A DNA stretch of 64,000 nucleotides, taken from positions 558,001-622,000 of the forward strand of contig JAFREQ010000181.1 of NCBI GenBank assembly GCA_025331565.1. The letters are read 5' to 3'. Positions 11,311-24,835 of this stretch are shown here, one piece after another (position 1 is the first letter of the stretch; every line of letters starts with the position of its first letter). Made by a program: the position numbers and the translations under genes. The DNA is from Holacanthus passer. Its lineage: Eukaryota; Chordata; Actinopteri; Pomacanthidae. A model generated the notes under the pieces. That model was not told the DNA's origin. It saw nothing but the letters and a program-made list of their open reading frames with translations, and searched no databases.

Positions 11311-14300
11311 ATACTGACACTCCTATAAGCAATCATTTGAGACTTAGTAACTTTCTACCAATTCCTTGAATAATAAATTAATACATTAATAATAAATAAT
11401 AAATGTAGAATGCACTCAAACTGCTTATTACATTCACCATCCACCCAGCCCAATATCACTTACAATTTCATCAGTATTGAACAATTCTGCACCACACAAT
11501 TTTTGTTGCAAACCAACAACCAACCAAGTGTGACCTTGGTAACAATTGCTAACATTAGCATGCTACTTACTAACATTAACAGTGGCTCACCTATCAACGT
11601 CAGTTAACATTTGACTTCACAAAAGGCTTACGCTGTATAAAGTTTAGTGGACAAGTTGTTTTTTAAAGCACTGTTAACATATATTCATATAAATTAACAT
11701 ATATACCTATAACATAATATAATATAATATAATATGGCATATGTATGTGATATGAGATAATTTTTCTGTTTTCAGCTTTGTGAAAATTAATTTTCCAGCT
11801 AATTTCTCAATCCATAAAGGAACACTTAATCCTTCGGTTTCAAAACCAACACATCTGGAGATGGACATGGTTTTCACTGGACAGGAAGGGGATGAAAAAT
11901 GTCATCTGAAAAGTATTGAGTAACTAAAGCTGTCAGCATGAATGCACAATGTAGATGTGTTAATTGTTACTGTTCCTGTACACAGGGAAGAGGAAGCAGA
12001 AATCTGGAGAGGACAGATGAGAGGTTCTTGTAGCACAGCAAGGACATGAATGAAGCCCTGCTGCAGAAAATGTAAGCAGACACAGGTGCAGATCTTGGAC
12101 TCATGGTTGCAGTGATGGAGCCTAAGCCTAATGCCATGTGCTCAGAACAATAGAGGGCCTACATGAAGCCCAGAAGGCTGACTCAGGGTTTTTGGAATTA
12201 TCTGTCACCATTTATTGAAACAGCACCAAATCTCACCAATCTCTTCTTTGTGTGAAGTTTGTCTTGAATTCAAACACTAGCCTCTCACTGGATGAGACTC
12301 ACCTGGAAGCTCCTGTGTCTGATGTAACCCAGGTAATAAGCGCTGACCTGCTCGGCTCCTCCCTGCTCCTTCCCAGTGCTCCATCATTCCCACAGGAGCA
12401 GGCCTGCCAGTGTTCAGCCAAGTAATGATACACTGGACAGATACACACATGCTTCACTTTCCATCTGAAGCAACAAAACATAATAGGCTTTTGTGTCTGA
12501 GCGGAGACTTTAGTTGTGAGCTTTACTGCTCGTATTGTCATTGCCATGAAGAACAGATTGTCCTGTAATTGCTGTGATATAATATGGAGTATTTACTGTG
12601 TTTTCTGACTGTTCTGATCGTGCTTAGTGATTGTAGTTCTTTAGTGCTCTCCCATGTCATGGACTGCTTGTGTTAGTCTCACCAATAAAAGCCAATGAAC
12701 TGCTGTCTTACAGGTTAAAGGACCACTGCCAGGCCTGACAAATGCTAGTTCTCCCATCGTGCTACCATGTGGTAAAAGTAGTAGTACAGTTTATTGTGTC
12801 TCTCTGTGGTGACGAGGATCTGCACTGTGTTTTGCTTCTCCCTCTCTCTTTTACTAACCAACATCTCCACACATTTGCGCACATCCAGCTTGTGGTGCAA
12901 AGATAGCGTGGCAGCATAACCCAATTTGCCCCAATGCCATCTTCTTTCTAGAGACGTGGTAGATCAGATCCGCCCTTTGGCTCTTACTCTCTCTGTTCAC
13001 ATCTCACGGTTGAGACCACCATCGTGAGCTTGCATGAGATGTCTTCCCTTACGTGACATCGTCTGCCACACGCACACACATCACGGGTACTACATGTCTG
13101 CTGGTCGGCCTTTGCTGGTTGATAGTATAGTCGCTTGTGCTCATAGTTGCTTGTAGTTGTAGTTGAACAACAGATGTTTGTTAATTAAAGGTAATATAAA
13201 TTGTTGACTAAAATTGCAACTGTTAATATTAGTTGTTTGTGATTATTTGTTCATACTTTCTGCTATAACAGCTGGATTTTGATGGTCAGTTCTCAGATTC
13301 AACCGTTCATTGTTCACTTCATAAATATTGATATTGTTCTATCAAATATTGGCACTTATAGGTGAATACCCATTTGAGGCTGTATTTAACGTTTGGTTAT
13401 TCGTCCCTGATACCAGTGTGGTACTCCATAATTAATGATTCTTGTTAATAATTGTATTAAACAAACAACTGTACACTACACCACACTAAAGTTTTTAATT
13501 TTCTTTATTGACAAGTTTGATATTGCACACATGTTCACTGCACTGCATTTTTGTATATTTTATATTTTGTTTAAGTTATTATTTTCCTGAATAAACAGAT
13601 TTCCTGAATAGACATGTCTGCTTCAGTTTGCTTAATCAACAGGGAAACAGTTAGTACAAGTTATGACAGTCTAGATGTCTTCAAACACAAAAAATAGAAC
13701 AGGTATGGGTTACAAAATTGTGGCAGTGATGCTGTAAGAAAAGATCAGTCATTCCCTCTCTTAAAGCACTCCATTGCAGGTCTAATGTCAGACCCTTCTG
13801 GATTACCATGCTCAGGTAATGCCTGAACCGGAGGCTAAATCTTTACATGCCTGTCAGGGAGCTCCTCAATGAAACTATTGCCATGTTCCGCACACAGCAG
13901 GTCAGCACCATTTCCTTGCTCAGCTCCAGCTTACAGTCATTTCTTTTTAGAAGGCACCTCCAATGTCCTTTTAATCTCCCAAAAGACATCTCCACAACTG
14001 ATCGTGCACTGCTTAGCCTGTAATTGTGGGTGTGTTTTCCAGGGGGTCAGGGATCAGTCTGCCAGTGTTTAAAAAAATGATTCATGAATCCATTCTGCAT
14101 GGGGTAAGCTTGTTTTGCCTTAGTAATTCTCTATCATTTAGGACTTTCCATAAATGTGACTGTCATTGTATTTGTGCATTGTTCACACTCAGTAGATATC
14201 CAACACATACATCCTAGAAAAGATCTTTGCCATCAACAACTGCTTGCAGAAATACTGAATGCCATCCTTTGGCGATTGAATTTGAACTGCAACCTGCTCA

Positions 14301-14604
14301 AGACAGTTTTGTTTGAATGTAATGTGCAAATATCTCCCTAAATAAATCTTCAAGTTAAAAGACTTGAAAATATGACTTCATACTTGCTGTTTGCAGGTTT
14401 TTGGGTACTGAGCAGGGACTCGTATCAGTTGTGCATCAGGTGAGCTACAACCTGCACATATGGTCATTCTGTGTCAAATTGCATTATAAAATCTTTGTCT
14501 TAAAGACAAAAGCCAGCAAATGTATGCAAATGCAGCAAAAAGAACCCCCTTAAAAGAAGTGTGTGTGGGCAAATATCCTCTTCATCCGTGCTTACACACA
14601 CAAC
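11311..14604. other. Non-coding; unclassified CpG-containing block 12720-13190
   Basis: No gene recognised. 11395-11410 and 11710-11735 are short AT-rich repeats (AATAAT, ATAAT). 12720-13190 has more CpG and fewer A/T runs than its surroundings and could be an unrecognised repeat or regulatory block. 13480-13640 is AT-rich with two near-copies of 'TTCCTGAATA(A/G)ACA'. Confidence 0.45.
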
Positions 14605-14760
14605 CTGCTTCAGCTGTAAATATAATCCAGCGAGACTGCACCTTGTGCCCTACAGTCCCTTTATAATTGGAGCGATGGGAGATACTAGAATAGAAAACCC
14701 TCTGCATGTCTTGTCTGCCTTGCCGGTGTGAAGTTTTTTTTGGATTGTACTAAATGTTAA
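14605..14760. other. Non-coding block weakly similar to 39225-39370
   Basis: Contains CAGCTGTAAATATAATCCA, then CCCTTTATAATTGGAGCG, then a GAGAT...AGAATAGAAAACC segment. The 39-kb block has CAGCTGTTAAGTGTAATCCA, GCCTTTGTAATTGGAGCA and GAGAT...AGCATAGAAACTG in the same order and orientation. The similarity suggests an ancient duplicated regulatory element or an old repeat; function is not known. Confidence 0.4.
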
Positions 14761-15031
14761 TTTGCATGGTCTCTTGTACAAAAACAATATATTCAGTATA
14801 GGTGAAGATTTGGTTTTTTTAGTGGGCCTGTTCTTCCTGTCCATGGTTATTGAATAGAGCATATACTATGATGATTTTGTCACTTTGGTTTGATTGTCCT
14901 CTTTTCCCTGTACAAACATTTACTGATTCCAGGCCTGATTGTTTTATTGGGCATTTTAACACAATATACACAGGACCAATTCTATTGACAACATTCACAC
15001 AGTTCAGACAGATATTTCAAAATACTTTGAA

Positions 15032-15050
15032 TTAAAAAAAAAAAAAAAAA
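15032..15050. repeat. Poly(A) tract
   Basis: A run of about 18 A residues. No retroposed gene body could be recognised on its 5' side. Confidence 0.9.
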
Positions 15051-15241
15051 ATGCACATGACACTCTATTTCAGCACGGTCTTTCATCAGAGCATATCACA
15101 CACTTGCTGTAATTTCAATCTTGGCCACACATGCAAATGCCAGTATTGAACCCCCATCCCCTGTTCTCTGCAATGTGTGTGCTCTGTCACCTCCAACAAC
15201 TCATCAAGTCCCATGTGCACACAACAGACTTTACATGGCAG

Positions 15242-15616
15242 CAGTGGTGAAATGTAATGACATGCACAGAACAATTGTGAGGTATTTGTACTTTACTTGA
15301 GTATGTTTTATGCCACTTCGACTTCACTACATTTCAGAGGGGAATATTGTAATTTTTGGCCACTGCATTTATTTGATAGCTCTGGTTACTAGTTACTTTT
15401 GCTGTGAGACTAAAATGCTACTTTTGTTAATGCATTAGTAATAATAATCCAATAACACAAGATAAACAATAATATAATAATACTTTGAAATGGGCCATTA
15501 TGCCAAACGTTTACTTTTGATACTTCATTGTACATTTTGTTGATAATAAATGGAGCATTTGCCCTGCAGAGCTGGCTGCACTTAAGGAAAAGATATGACT
15601 ACATCTTCCACCATTG
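15242..15616. mobile_element. hAT-like miniature element, decayed
   Basis: The left end, CAGTGGTGAAATGTAATGAC, resembles the terminus of a common teleost hAT family. The subterminal part contains TTTGTACTTTACTTGAGTA and the right end CTTAAGG...CTTCCACCATTG mirrors the left (CAATGGTGGAAG). The interior is AT-rich and has no transposase. The expected 8-bp duplication is not evident, so one end may be damaged. The 151-codon minus-strand frame at 15511-15966 starts outside the element and runs into it, and is not treated as a gene. Confidence 0.65.
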
Positions 15617-17710
15617 CCAGTACTCCACTGCTTAAACAATACCACCTTACCCAAGGGTTTCTGTGTTTCAGCTTGTGGTAATTCGATTAAACCAAACTTC
15701 CTTATGTGAGCATGATATAAACTATACAAAATATAATATGAACATGGATGTTCATTATTGATCTTATAAACCTTAAAATATGTCTGTGATGAATCAAGTA
15801 GTCCATCCATGTCCAATGCCAACAACCAACAGAGACTGAGGTTAAAATCTCCATCATCTTCAGCTAATGAAAATTGTTCAGGTGTCATCTCTTGCCCTAA
15901 GTACAAAAGCCAGTTAATGAAACTTAAATTAAGAAGATAAGCATAAACATAAAGGCTGTAAAGCATAAGGTTGTTGTTATTTTTTTACTTTTCTTATTCA
16001 ACCAATCCTATGAAAAGACCTAAACCAACAATGTGTTAGTTCATTTGTCAGCACTGTCTGACTTCTCTACTCTGTATCTGGCTCTCAGCTCCAAACTCAT
16101 TGATTCTTAATGAAGATACATCTTTAACAACAGCTCTTAAATATACTTTATAGTTTCAGTTGTTTTCAAATGTGCAGTAATTTCCTAAAACAGCTGGCTA
16201 CTGTAGTTTTATCAAAAACTATTTAAACAGGAGGAAACAGTCCATTTACTAGGGATTATTTCCAGTGGCTGATAAATCCACATTTGGTGCTCCAGTGAGT
16301 ATTTCTAGCAACAGGACTTGAATGTGGGATAGACTAAAATAAACTACAGACTGTGTCCATGGTTATGAAGGAACTTTGCCCAGTTTGTAATCTAGCCCAG
16401 CTGACATCATGGTGGAGAGCATTACTCATGCATATACTTATGAGCCGGGGGTGGGGGGTGTAAGGGATTGTATAAGGGCAGGACCACTGCTCAACCTGAC
16501 ACTGACCATGTTTGTTGACAACTCTGCCAACTCTGCTTGCATGTTGAGGTCTAATCACAATGCAGACAGAACCAAGACAAGAATGATTATTAATACCAGG
16601 TTTAAACGCAAAGGCCCAGTGATCTGTTGTCATTATCCAAACATCTTAATGACCCTGTTATGCACAAAAGAAATTCATCTGGGATAACTTTTACCTGAGA
16701 CATCAGCTTGTCTCAGTATCAAGTCTATGAAGTGGATTAAAAATACTCCAAATACTCCAATCCAATAATATCACATGCATATTTTTGTAAATGCGTGGAG
16801 AGAATGATTTGAAAAGTGAAAGCTTCACTTGCAACAAAAAAGCTTTCATGATGACACATCTTGAAAGTCTTTTGGTTAGAATCCCAGCTGCTTCTGACTC
16901 TGTGAAAAAGTTAAAACAAGAACAATCCTGACAGCTGTCAAATTTTATTTCTTGAAATGACATTTCTGTAGACGCCGCTGATAAACAAAGATTATTTGTT
17001 GGTTTCCAGGGCATCCATGTGCGTCAATTGTGCGAGGCACTTAGAGTAACCAGTGACCCTGTAGGCGTGAATTCTGCCCCGGCCCTTTGTCACATGTCAT
17101 CCGTCTCTCTGTCCTGTCCCACTTCATTCTAAAATACCCACGAAGGAAAGTAACAAGTACTAAAAAGCAATTTCACAAATGTGAACTTTGACTTGTATTG
17201 TGCAGTGATTCAGTGGTAATGCAGGCTTTTCTTTCTGCTTCCTGGACTAACACCACAACCCTGAGGTCTCTGGGACATCATCCAAGTAAATCTCATCTGC
17301 ATTGTTGTCTGTCTTTTTGATTTTCTAATAAACAGACAGCCACCCCCCAAAATGCTGGCTTCATTCACATGAACAACTGTTCACTGGCTGGCCGGCCCGG
17401 TCGAGTCAGATCACTGTGGTAGTTTTTGGCTGCAAATGGTGTGGAAGTGGCCAGCATGAATTGTTCTCACTAGACTGAGAAATGTCAGCCCACATATCTA
17501 CTTCAGCCAAAAACACTTTGAGCTAATCGACATGCTAATTGTGATGTCAAAGGAGTGCATTCCAGAATAGAGCTAATTTAATGAGGCAGTGATTATTGAC
17601 TGCGGAATTTTATGTCCAGCTTTACTGAGTGAGCTGCATGAATGAGAGGATTTTAGTTTAGTTTTATTCATTTTTTTTTTTGCTTTGCACAATGAAATGG
17701 CCACAACAAA
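15617..17710. other. Non-coding, possible conserved elements
   Basis: No exon or repeat family recognised. The overlapping frames at 16334-16687 on both strands have no recognisable domain. 17515-17640 (TAATTGTGATGTCAAAGG, TAATTTAATGAGGCAGTG) has the homeobox-site-rich texture often seen in conserved enhancers, but conservation cannot be tested here. Confidence 0.45.

Positions 17711-17765
<55 letters not shown>
17711..17765. repeat. (TG)n microsatellite
   Basis: About 27 TG units without interruption. Confidence 0.97.
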
Positions 17766-17766
<1 letters not shown>

Positions 17767-20700
17767 AAACAGCAGTGCAAAGTTACTTACCTGAACTTTT
17801 CTATGGGACTATCCAGGACAATCTTCCACACAGTACAGCTGGGCCTGATGAGGATATAATTCGTTTTGCAGGTATTTAATAAGCCAAAGTACATGTTAAA
17901 ATTGCATGCAAATCCATCCAATAGTTAAAGTGATGGACCAATTGACTGACAGAAGAACAAGCCAAAACAGGCCCAGCTGTTTGCGTGACAACAAAAATAC
18001 TTTTCAGTTCATTCAATCAGCAATACTGTCATCAGAAACAACTGGCTCAATTTCGTGATATTGTTCAGTTGCCATAAAAATAAGTTTCCCTTCAACTGCA
18101 AATAGAAAACAAAGCAGGGTCAGGCCACAAACATCACAGTGCAACATGCTTGTTATTTTCTGCAGTGATCTTTTACTCTAACCAACCACCACTGCTTTAC
18201 TTTGCCATTTATTTATTTTATCTACCATTGTGAGCTAAATAATACAAAAAAAAATGTTTGTGGTGATTTGTTGGTTTTGAGCCAGTTCCAATTTTTTGTT
18301 TTTATCTTTCCAGAAAAACATCACAAATAATTTGTTAATTTCTTGAAACCATTTCTGTGAATACTTGAATAGAAATGAGAGCGAATGATCTGGTACAGCA
18401 GATTCATGGGAGTGGCATTTAACCTCTTATTAAATGTTTCTTTGTCCTAACAAAAACAAGAATACTATTTGGCAGAATAGCATGTATTTTATTGAATGTG
18501 TGAGCTTTCCATACTTCATAGTGATATCGATAATCAATAACTTTGCAGCCTCCTCCACAGCAGCCTTTCCGTTATAGAAATCCATCATCCGTCCCCGAGA
18601 CAGTACATTTCTACCTCATATCAGCCGCACAATGAATCGCTCAGCCAGGCTTCTTTAGGGGAGATTTATACTGAGGCTTTCACGGAGCAATCATTCAGAG
18701 AGCAGTGTTTTGACTATCACACAGAGGAGGGAATAATCTCGAAAAGAAACGGTGGCAAATTGAACTGTCAAAGCCAAAATATGGGACACAACTTATCATC
18801 CAGATGGAAATGGCAGTGAACTGTCTGCCTTGTAAAAGTAGTGCAGACTCACCTGTTTGGTGTCATGAGGTTGTTTGTTAGTATATGTATGTCCTATTTT
18901 ATTTTTTACTTTTTGTCTGAGGGTAGGCGTCCTCTTTCAAAGAGCCGGGTCAGATCTCTACCACAAGGAAACAGAATGAAATTAGTCTATTACTCATCTG
19001 TGCTTCTTTCATTCTGTTTGAAAATATTCAATAAATGTGCTCTTTCTAAAACTTATGCCACAGTGTGGTTGGAATATGAGCTCTGGTGGCCTCACACGGT
19101 CTTTAATGGGCCCTGACAAAATGAATAATGTTTTAATTTCACTTTCATTCCATGGATAAACCATAGATCATATTATTCAAACGAGGTTGCTATTGTTTTT
19201 CAAGTACACTCCAAAAAAATTATATTGTCATTTATGTCTATAACTGAGTCCTGATGACCTTTTTCTTTCAAGTGAATGAAAAATGGTCAAAACATCCATT
19301 CACACTCAGTTTGTTGTCTGAGCTTTAGGTAACATAAAACTTCATAAGAGCACTGTTGTAAATAACATCTATTGTTTATGAATATCACTGAACATACCGA
19401 ACATCAAAGCTACCTATCTTACCAATAATATCAGCACAGATTATTGCAAGACTTTCACATCAATCTCATCATTAAAGCCCCTGGCTCGTAAAGAGGCCAT
19501 CATATGAATCCAAAAAGGTCCCTTTGGCAAAGTTTTTATCCCTATTGCCCCCGAGAGAGGGGTCAATAGTTTAGAAACCCAGAAAGTGGGAACATTATGG
19601 GAGAATTTATTAGAGTGACATGACACAGGATAATCACATCCTTCCATCTTGCAAGTCCGCTCTTTTAATGGTATTGTTACATTGGCCTCATGGGAAACAA
19701 TGTAGTGAGACCTGTGACGCCTGTCTGGGGCTAGGAGCAGCATTCACTCATACTATCTTCTTCAGGTGGGGTGGGTCTTTAAATTGTTGGCCAAGACAGT
19801 CATTTGAGGCCAGGATATGTTTGAAAATGATATTTTTAATATCATAAGAGTGAGGAGTGACTGCAGCAATGCATTGACAAAATGAGTGCCGCTGCCATTT
19901 TTCTTCAAAAGATATTCCACTCTTTTAGAAAGCTAGGGCACAAATATATCTTCATACATCTTCTTTCCCCTCGGCAGAGTACCCTCTCTACTAAAGATAA
20001 AAAGGAGTTGCTCTCCAAATGGCATATACATCTGAAAACATAGAAATGACCTTTGGGTAGACTCTTTTTCAGTGCCTGAGGGTGAGCTCTTGTAGAAAGA
20101 AGCTATGTGTTTCTATCGAACAAGTTAAAATGAATGAAACAGTAACAGCATTTCAACCACTCTATAATAGAAACTAACTTGTTTTATATATCTTCTAGAA
20201 ATGGACAGCTGTATCTTGAAATATGACATTGTATTGCTGCATCAAAATCAAGGAAAATTCAGTGTAATTTAAGTTGATTTGCATTAAAACAGGTGAACAC
20301 GACACAGCTCGAATGCACTTCATTAAGTACAACAGCAGTTGAACATGTCACTGCTCATATCAACAGAAGGTGAATGCAACAAATCTTGGTTTTCACCAGC
20401 GTTTTACACCGTTTTCAGCAGTACATTCACAGTCTGTTGCTAGTCCGAGCTGTCATTTAGTTCAGTACAAAACTAGTCTATACAAGCACTGCACACAAGG
20501 TTAATAGCTCGGGAGCTCATATTTGATGACAGAGTCATTAGATTATGATTGATTCTGTGTCCATCCTGGTCTTATAATATTCTGATTTGGTCGGTGATAA
20601 TGGTGACTCAGTATAGTCAGTTCAGTATAAGGATTCATTGTAAAACATTGGTTCCTACATTTACTGAACACCTCTATTCAGGGTCAGATTGATGCAACCA

Positions 20701-20977
20701 CCTCATTCCCCTCCTGCTTTCACCAGAACCAGCTTTCAAATGGGTCCTTACACTGAGCTCACATCCATCCAGATCTTCAACTATCCGTCCACTCCTTCAC
20801 CACCACCTGTGTCCAGACCACCTGTGGATATGCCTGCAGAACTCATGGCATGACTATCTCTGCAAAATGATGACGTCACGATGAGGTCTAATCAGCAAAA
20901 GACTCCTCACATATCACACATGTCTCTTTAACCTTTCATGTTGAGCACACTATGTCACATAAATTAATAATAACAAC
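17766..20977. other. Non-coding, candidate conserved block 19440-19860
   Basis: No gene found. 18540-18760 and 19440-19860 are less AT-rich and lack simple repeats. The 100-codon minus frame at 19441-19743 matches no family I recognise, so these stretches are better candidates for conserved non-coding sequence than for exons. Confidence 0.4.
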
Positions 20978-20983
20978 AACAAC

Positions 20984-21015
<32 letters not shown>
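20978..21015. repeat. (AAT)n / (AAC)n microsatellite
   Basis: ACAACAACAACAAT is followed by about ten AAT units. Confidence 0.95.
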
Positions 21016-21018
<3 letters not shown>

Positions 21019-21423
21019 CTCCTAAATCAATTAAGTCTCTCCAGACTGAAATGAAGTTGATATGGCGAACATGTAAGCTAGAACTGTGTGATCAATCAAA
21101 TTTTATTCTATTTTTTATTTTAGTGACCATTTTGGCTTTCAACGATTAAGAAAACAGTTTAACTGAGGTAAAATGATCATTGTGACACGTTCTATTTCGC
21201 AATGATGTTCTTGTTTTGTCTTGTGTTATAGCTCACTCCTTTCCTTTATAGCTGTGGGCTTTGGCCCCTCCCTAAAAGTCCAAATTCACTCTCAGTCAGG
21301 CTGTGGCATATTTAGTTCAGGTCAAGTCAAGATGACGGAAAGAGAGCCTTTGGTCAACAGGAAAGATATTCAGCTGTTTTCACATGATGCGCAGGTGCAC
21401 ATAGCACACACACATACACTCAT

Positions 21424-21776
21424 CCATCCATCCATTATCTGTACATCTGTACGCTGCTTAATCCTCTGCAGGGTCGCGGGGGGGCTGGAGCCTATCCCAG
21501 CCAACTTAGGGCGAAGGCAGGGGACACCCTGGACAGGTCATCAGTCCATCGCAGGGCCACACACACACTCACATTCACACCTACGGACAATTTGGAATAT
21601 TCAATTAACCTCAGCATGTTTTTGGACTGTGGGAGGAAGCCGGAGTACCCTGTGAAAACCCACGCTGCACAGGGAGAACATGCAAACTCCACACAGAAAG
21701 ATCCCAACCAGGACGTGAACCAGGGATCTTCTAGCTGTGAGGCGCCAGTGCTAACCACTGCACCACCGTGCAGCTC
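21424..21776 (-). mobile_element. Full-length tRNA-headed SINE with (TGGA)n tail and 13-bp target duplication
   Basis: On the minus strand the element starts GCTGCACGGTGGTGCAGTGG (A-box-like) and continues through a degenerate B box (GGTTCACGTCC, near 21711-21721). It then carries a body with TGGACTGTCC-type and GGGATAGGCTCCAGCC segments and ends in a short TGGATGGATGG tail (plus-strand CCATCCATCCA at 21424). Both sides carry the 13-bp sequence CACATACACTCAT, at 21411-21423 and 21777-21789, showing insertion by target-primed reverse transcription. The family is very common in teleosts. Other copies are at 24592-24835 and 33425-33634. Confidence 0.9.
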
Positions 21777-21789
21777 CACATACACTCAT

Positions 21790-22311
21790 TCACTGTGAAT
21801 TTATGTTGGAAGAGCAGTCTTTATAGGAGTAAGACTAAGCATATGACAGCTTGCAGCACATATATTGGCTCTCTACAGTGATGACTGTGTGTGCATAATG
21901 TGTCGAGAGTGGACAGTGTGTTGCTGGTCATTATGCAACTGTACATTTTAAAAATTGTTTTTCAGTTGAATTACATTTAAAGTTCTGTTAAAAATCTGTT
22001 AAAAATTTAAATGCATTTAAAAACTGTACATGCAGTTTCAGGGGGTAATAACTGGAGGGTGATGGTGAATTGGAATATCTGTAAAACTGACTCCACCTTC
22101 AATTGCAGAACTACTCAATTTTCTGACAGGTTCATCCTGTTTTAGTTCTGGCTGGAGGAGGGTTTGGTTAGTCTGGTATTGTACTGGTCTTGTATCTCAC
22201 TTTCTGTCTCTTTGCCTCCATCTTTCCCTCCTCCTCCCTCTCCCTCTCTACATCATCTCATGCAGTCAGATGTCTCATCATCAGCCTGTCTCACCTGCTT
22301 TCTACTCAGAT
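21790..22311. other. Non-coding, nothing recognised
   Basis: AT-rich sequence followed from about 22200 by a pyrimidine-rich run (TCTTTCCCTCCTCCTCCCTC) that leads into the candidate exon. Confidence 0.5.
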
Positions 22312-22499
22312 TAGACAGAGCAGTGCAGGGAAGTGAAGCTGACAGCCGGAGTGAGGAGGACGAGATGAAAAGGAGAAAGGAGAACGGAGGGTTGCCGACT
22401 ACAAAACCTTCCTCCCTCGATCCATCTCACTGCCGCCGATCCCTCACCTCTCCTCCCCCCCACCGATGTCTTTGGTCTCCTGCCTGGCTCTCCTGATGG
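22312..22499 (+). other. Possible exon downstream of a polypyrimidine tract
   Basis: A long pyrimidine tract ends in two AG acceptor-like sites (CTCATGCAG near 22265 and TTTCTACTCAG near 22311). An open, GC-richer frame follows, with a protein-like, charged composition (RAVQGSEADSRSEEDEMKRR at its start), ending at TGA near 22497. I recognise no domain and cannot see a strong matching donor (CAA/GTAAAA near 22637 is the nearest). It could be a terminal exon, an untranslated exon or chance. Confidence 0.2.
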
Positions 22500-24591
22500 G
22501 AAGCTTTTCTGGTTTTGACATTCAGGATGTCAGAGTGGAGGAATGCAACGCCATACCTCTTGGTAGAAATTGCAGTCTGTCATTTGTAGGTTATTCTTCT
22601 AAAGCATCGGATATTCCTTTTGCCTTGGAACAGAGACAAGTAAAAGTTCAAGAAAGCAGTTGTTTTTGATTGTAAAACCAAGATATGAAGTGTAGCGGTC
22701 AATAAAATGGTTAGAAGTATATTTACTATACACACACACAAAGTTATTTGTTCACATCATCTTAAAAACCTCATTAAAATATCATCGGACAAAATAATCT
22801 GAAATGCATCCTTTCCTATTCAATTTCTCTTCTTCTAAACACACACTTTGCTATGCTATACCCATAGCTACTAATCTATGCACTTTGCAATCTAAGTGCT
22901 ACATACACACTGGACACGCTCAGAGAGAGACAGAGAGGGGGACAAAGCAAGGGTAGACCACTATATGAGAAAGAAGAATAGAAAGGCATTAACATTTCAT
23001 TTACAGCCCTCCATGTGTTTCCTTTGTTGTAACAGGGCCCTGGTTCACTAGGGCTGCTGGCTGCTGTAAAACTGTAAAAAGCTGCTTATATCTAAGGCAG
23101 AATCTGGCAACATTCAGCAGATAGATTGCTATGGAGAGACGTTTCCACTGCTAGCCTCAAAACATGTCAATATAAATGATGGAAATCCTAAAACAATCTA
23201 ATAGTTTTTAAAAGTGCTTGTCTATATGTGATTTTAGGCATCACCACCAACACAATATGTCTAAAACATACTGTACATCACTAATTTGCTTTGAAAAAAA
23301 AAATTCTGTGGACTGACACCAGCCCACATCTTGTTTCCTGTATATTGTCAGGTTTAAGCTACTAAAACGCCTGGTTAAAGCTGCACTAATTAATTTCTTT
23401 TGCCACACCAGATGCAGACATGTGACCAGATGCTGACATGTGACACTGTGTACGTACCACAGAAAACCACTAGACAAAATTGACTTGTAGGCTCCATGTG
23501 AAGTACAAGAAGGAAGGAAAAACACAGCATTGTTTTTTTGTTTGTTTGGTTCATTTATATTATTCACCACTGCTCTATATGCCCATGGTAAAACCAAAAA
23601 AGCTCATTACAGGCCTTGATCAATCCTTCCAGTTATTTTTAATAACTTCCCAAGACATGGACAGCAGGAGAACTGTATGATGGAGATTGCTTTTCATTGA
23701 GTGTGCCAGAGGAAAAAAGCATAAATATGTGAGGGGTTTGCAAATTAATGCCTATTGTATGTGTGTCTCTCGGTGTTGCTGTTTTGATTTTGTCAAAAAA
23801 AGTATATCAGTTAAGTGAGATGGAAGAGTGACAGTTTCTTCAAGAAGTGCTCCCAATGTTGATGCCCTTTAGCAAGCACATAGCTACTTACACATCCTGC
23901 AGACACGGAGTCCTATTTCAACCTCCGCCGACTTCATTAGAAAAATAGCTGGCTCTTTAGTTCTTAAATATTCTGTGTTGTTGCTATGTTGTCTGGCTAG
24001 TCACTAATTACAGCTGTCTGCTACTGCTGGAGAAAAGAGGCCTGTTTCACCAAATTTGAAACATGCATGCTGTGATTTGTGACATGAGATTATTTCATCT
24101 CACATTAATTTTGATGTGCTTCACTAATCCAAGAAATTTGTGACCCACTTAAAACATCAAGCTAATTGAGGTTAAAGGGCTCCAGAGATCTAAAGGGTGA
24201 CTGCAGAGTTGTAGGATTATTTTCTGTGGCTTAGTTGCTATGAGCAATACCTTACGCATTACAAATGGTCATTTGATCCAGTTTTACATAATATATTGAT
24301 TAGTGCAGGGGAAAGATTGTAGATTTGGTTAGTTATGTGAAAGGTCAACATGTCCCATGAATCAAGACAGTGTTGATGTTATTTAAATAATTATTTTTTT
24401 TAAATAAGGACCACAGTCTTTTCCTAATTAAAACTTATACAATATCTTTTTAATGCTTACATCAAATTAAAAGCTCAACAAACTCAAACATCAATTAAAT
24501 AATATTCCATGTCATACTCAAGTCCATTTTACACTCTTTGGTCCACCTGCCAATATGCTGTTAAAAAATAGTTTCCTGTGCTTTCCCTCTG
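22500..24591. other. Non-coding, nothing recognised
   Basis: No repeat family or exon identified. The 118-codon minus frame at 23241-23597 has no recognisable domain. 24020-24230 is low in simple repeats and rich in TAAT cores, a possible conserved non-coding block. Confidence 0.45.
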
Positions 24592-24835
24592 CCTCCATGG
24601 GTTTTCTCCAGGTCCTCTGATTTCCTTCCACAGTCCAAAGACAAGCAGGTTGGATTAACAAGGCAGCTCTAAATTGCCTGTAGGTGTGAATGTAAGCGTT
24701 GTCTGTCTGTCTGTGTCAGCCCTGTGATTGACTGGCAACGTGCCCAGGATGTACCCCACCTCTCACCCAATGTCAGCTGGGATTGGCCCGGCCCCCCACG
24801 ACCCTCAAGGACAAGTGCTTACAGCAAATGGATTA
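24592..24835 (+). mobile_element. SINE, 5'-truncated copy of the (TGGA)n-tailed family
   Basis: Plus-strand CTCCATGGGTTTTCTCCAGG...CCACAGTCCAAAGACAAGCA...TAAATTGCCTGTAGGTGTGA...GTCAGCTGGGATTGGCCC is the same body as 21424-21776 in the opposite orientation. The tRNA-like head is missing, and the tail has decayed to AAATGGATTATGGAATCGATGA. Confidence 0.8.

Noticed and set aside
15511..15966. 151-codon minus-strand frame
   Set aside because: Its C-terminal part is made of the right end of the hAT-like miniature element, and the rest has no recognisable domain, so it is chance openness in AT-rich DNA.
19441..19743. 100-codon minus-strand frame as a retroelement or gene
   Set aside because: Parts look protein-like, but I could match no family, and frames on the other strand overlap it. 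It is left as a possible conserved non-coding block.
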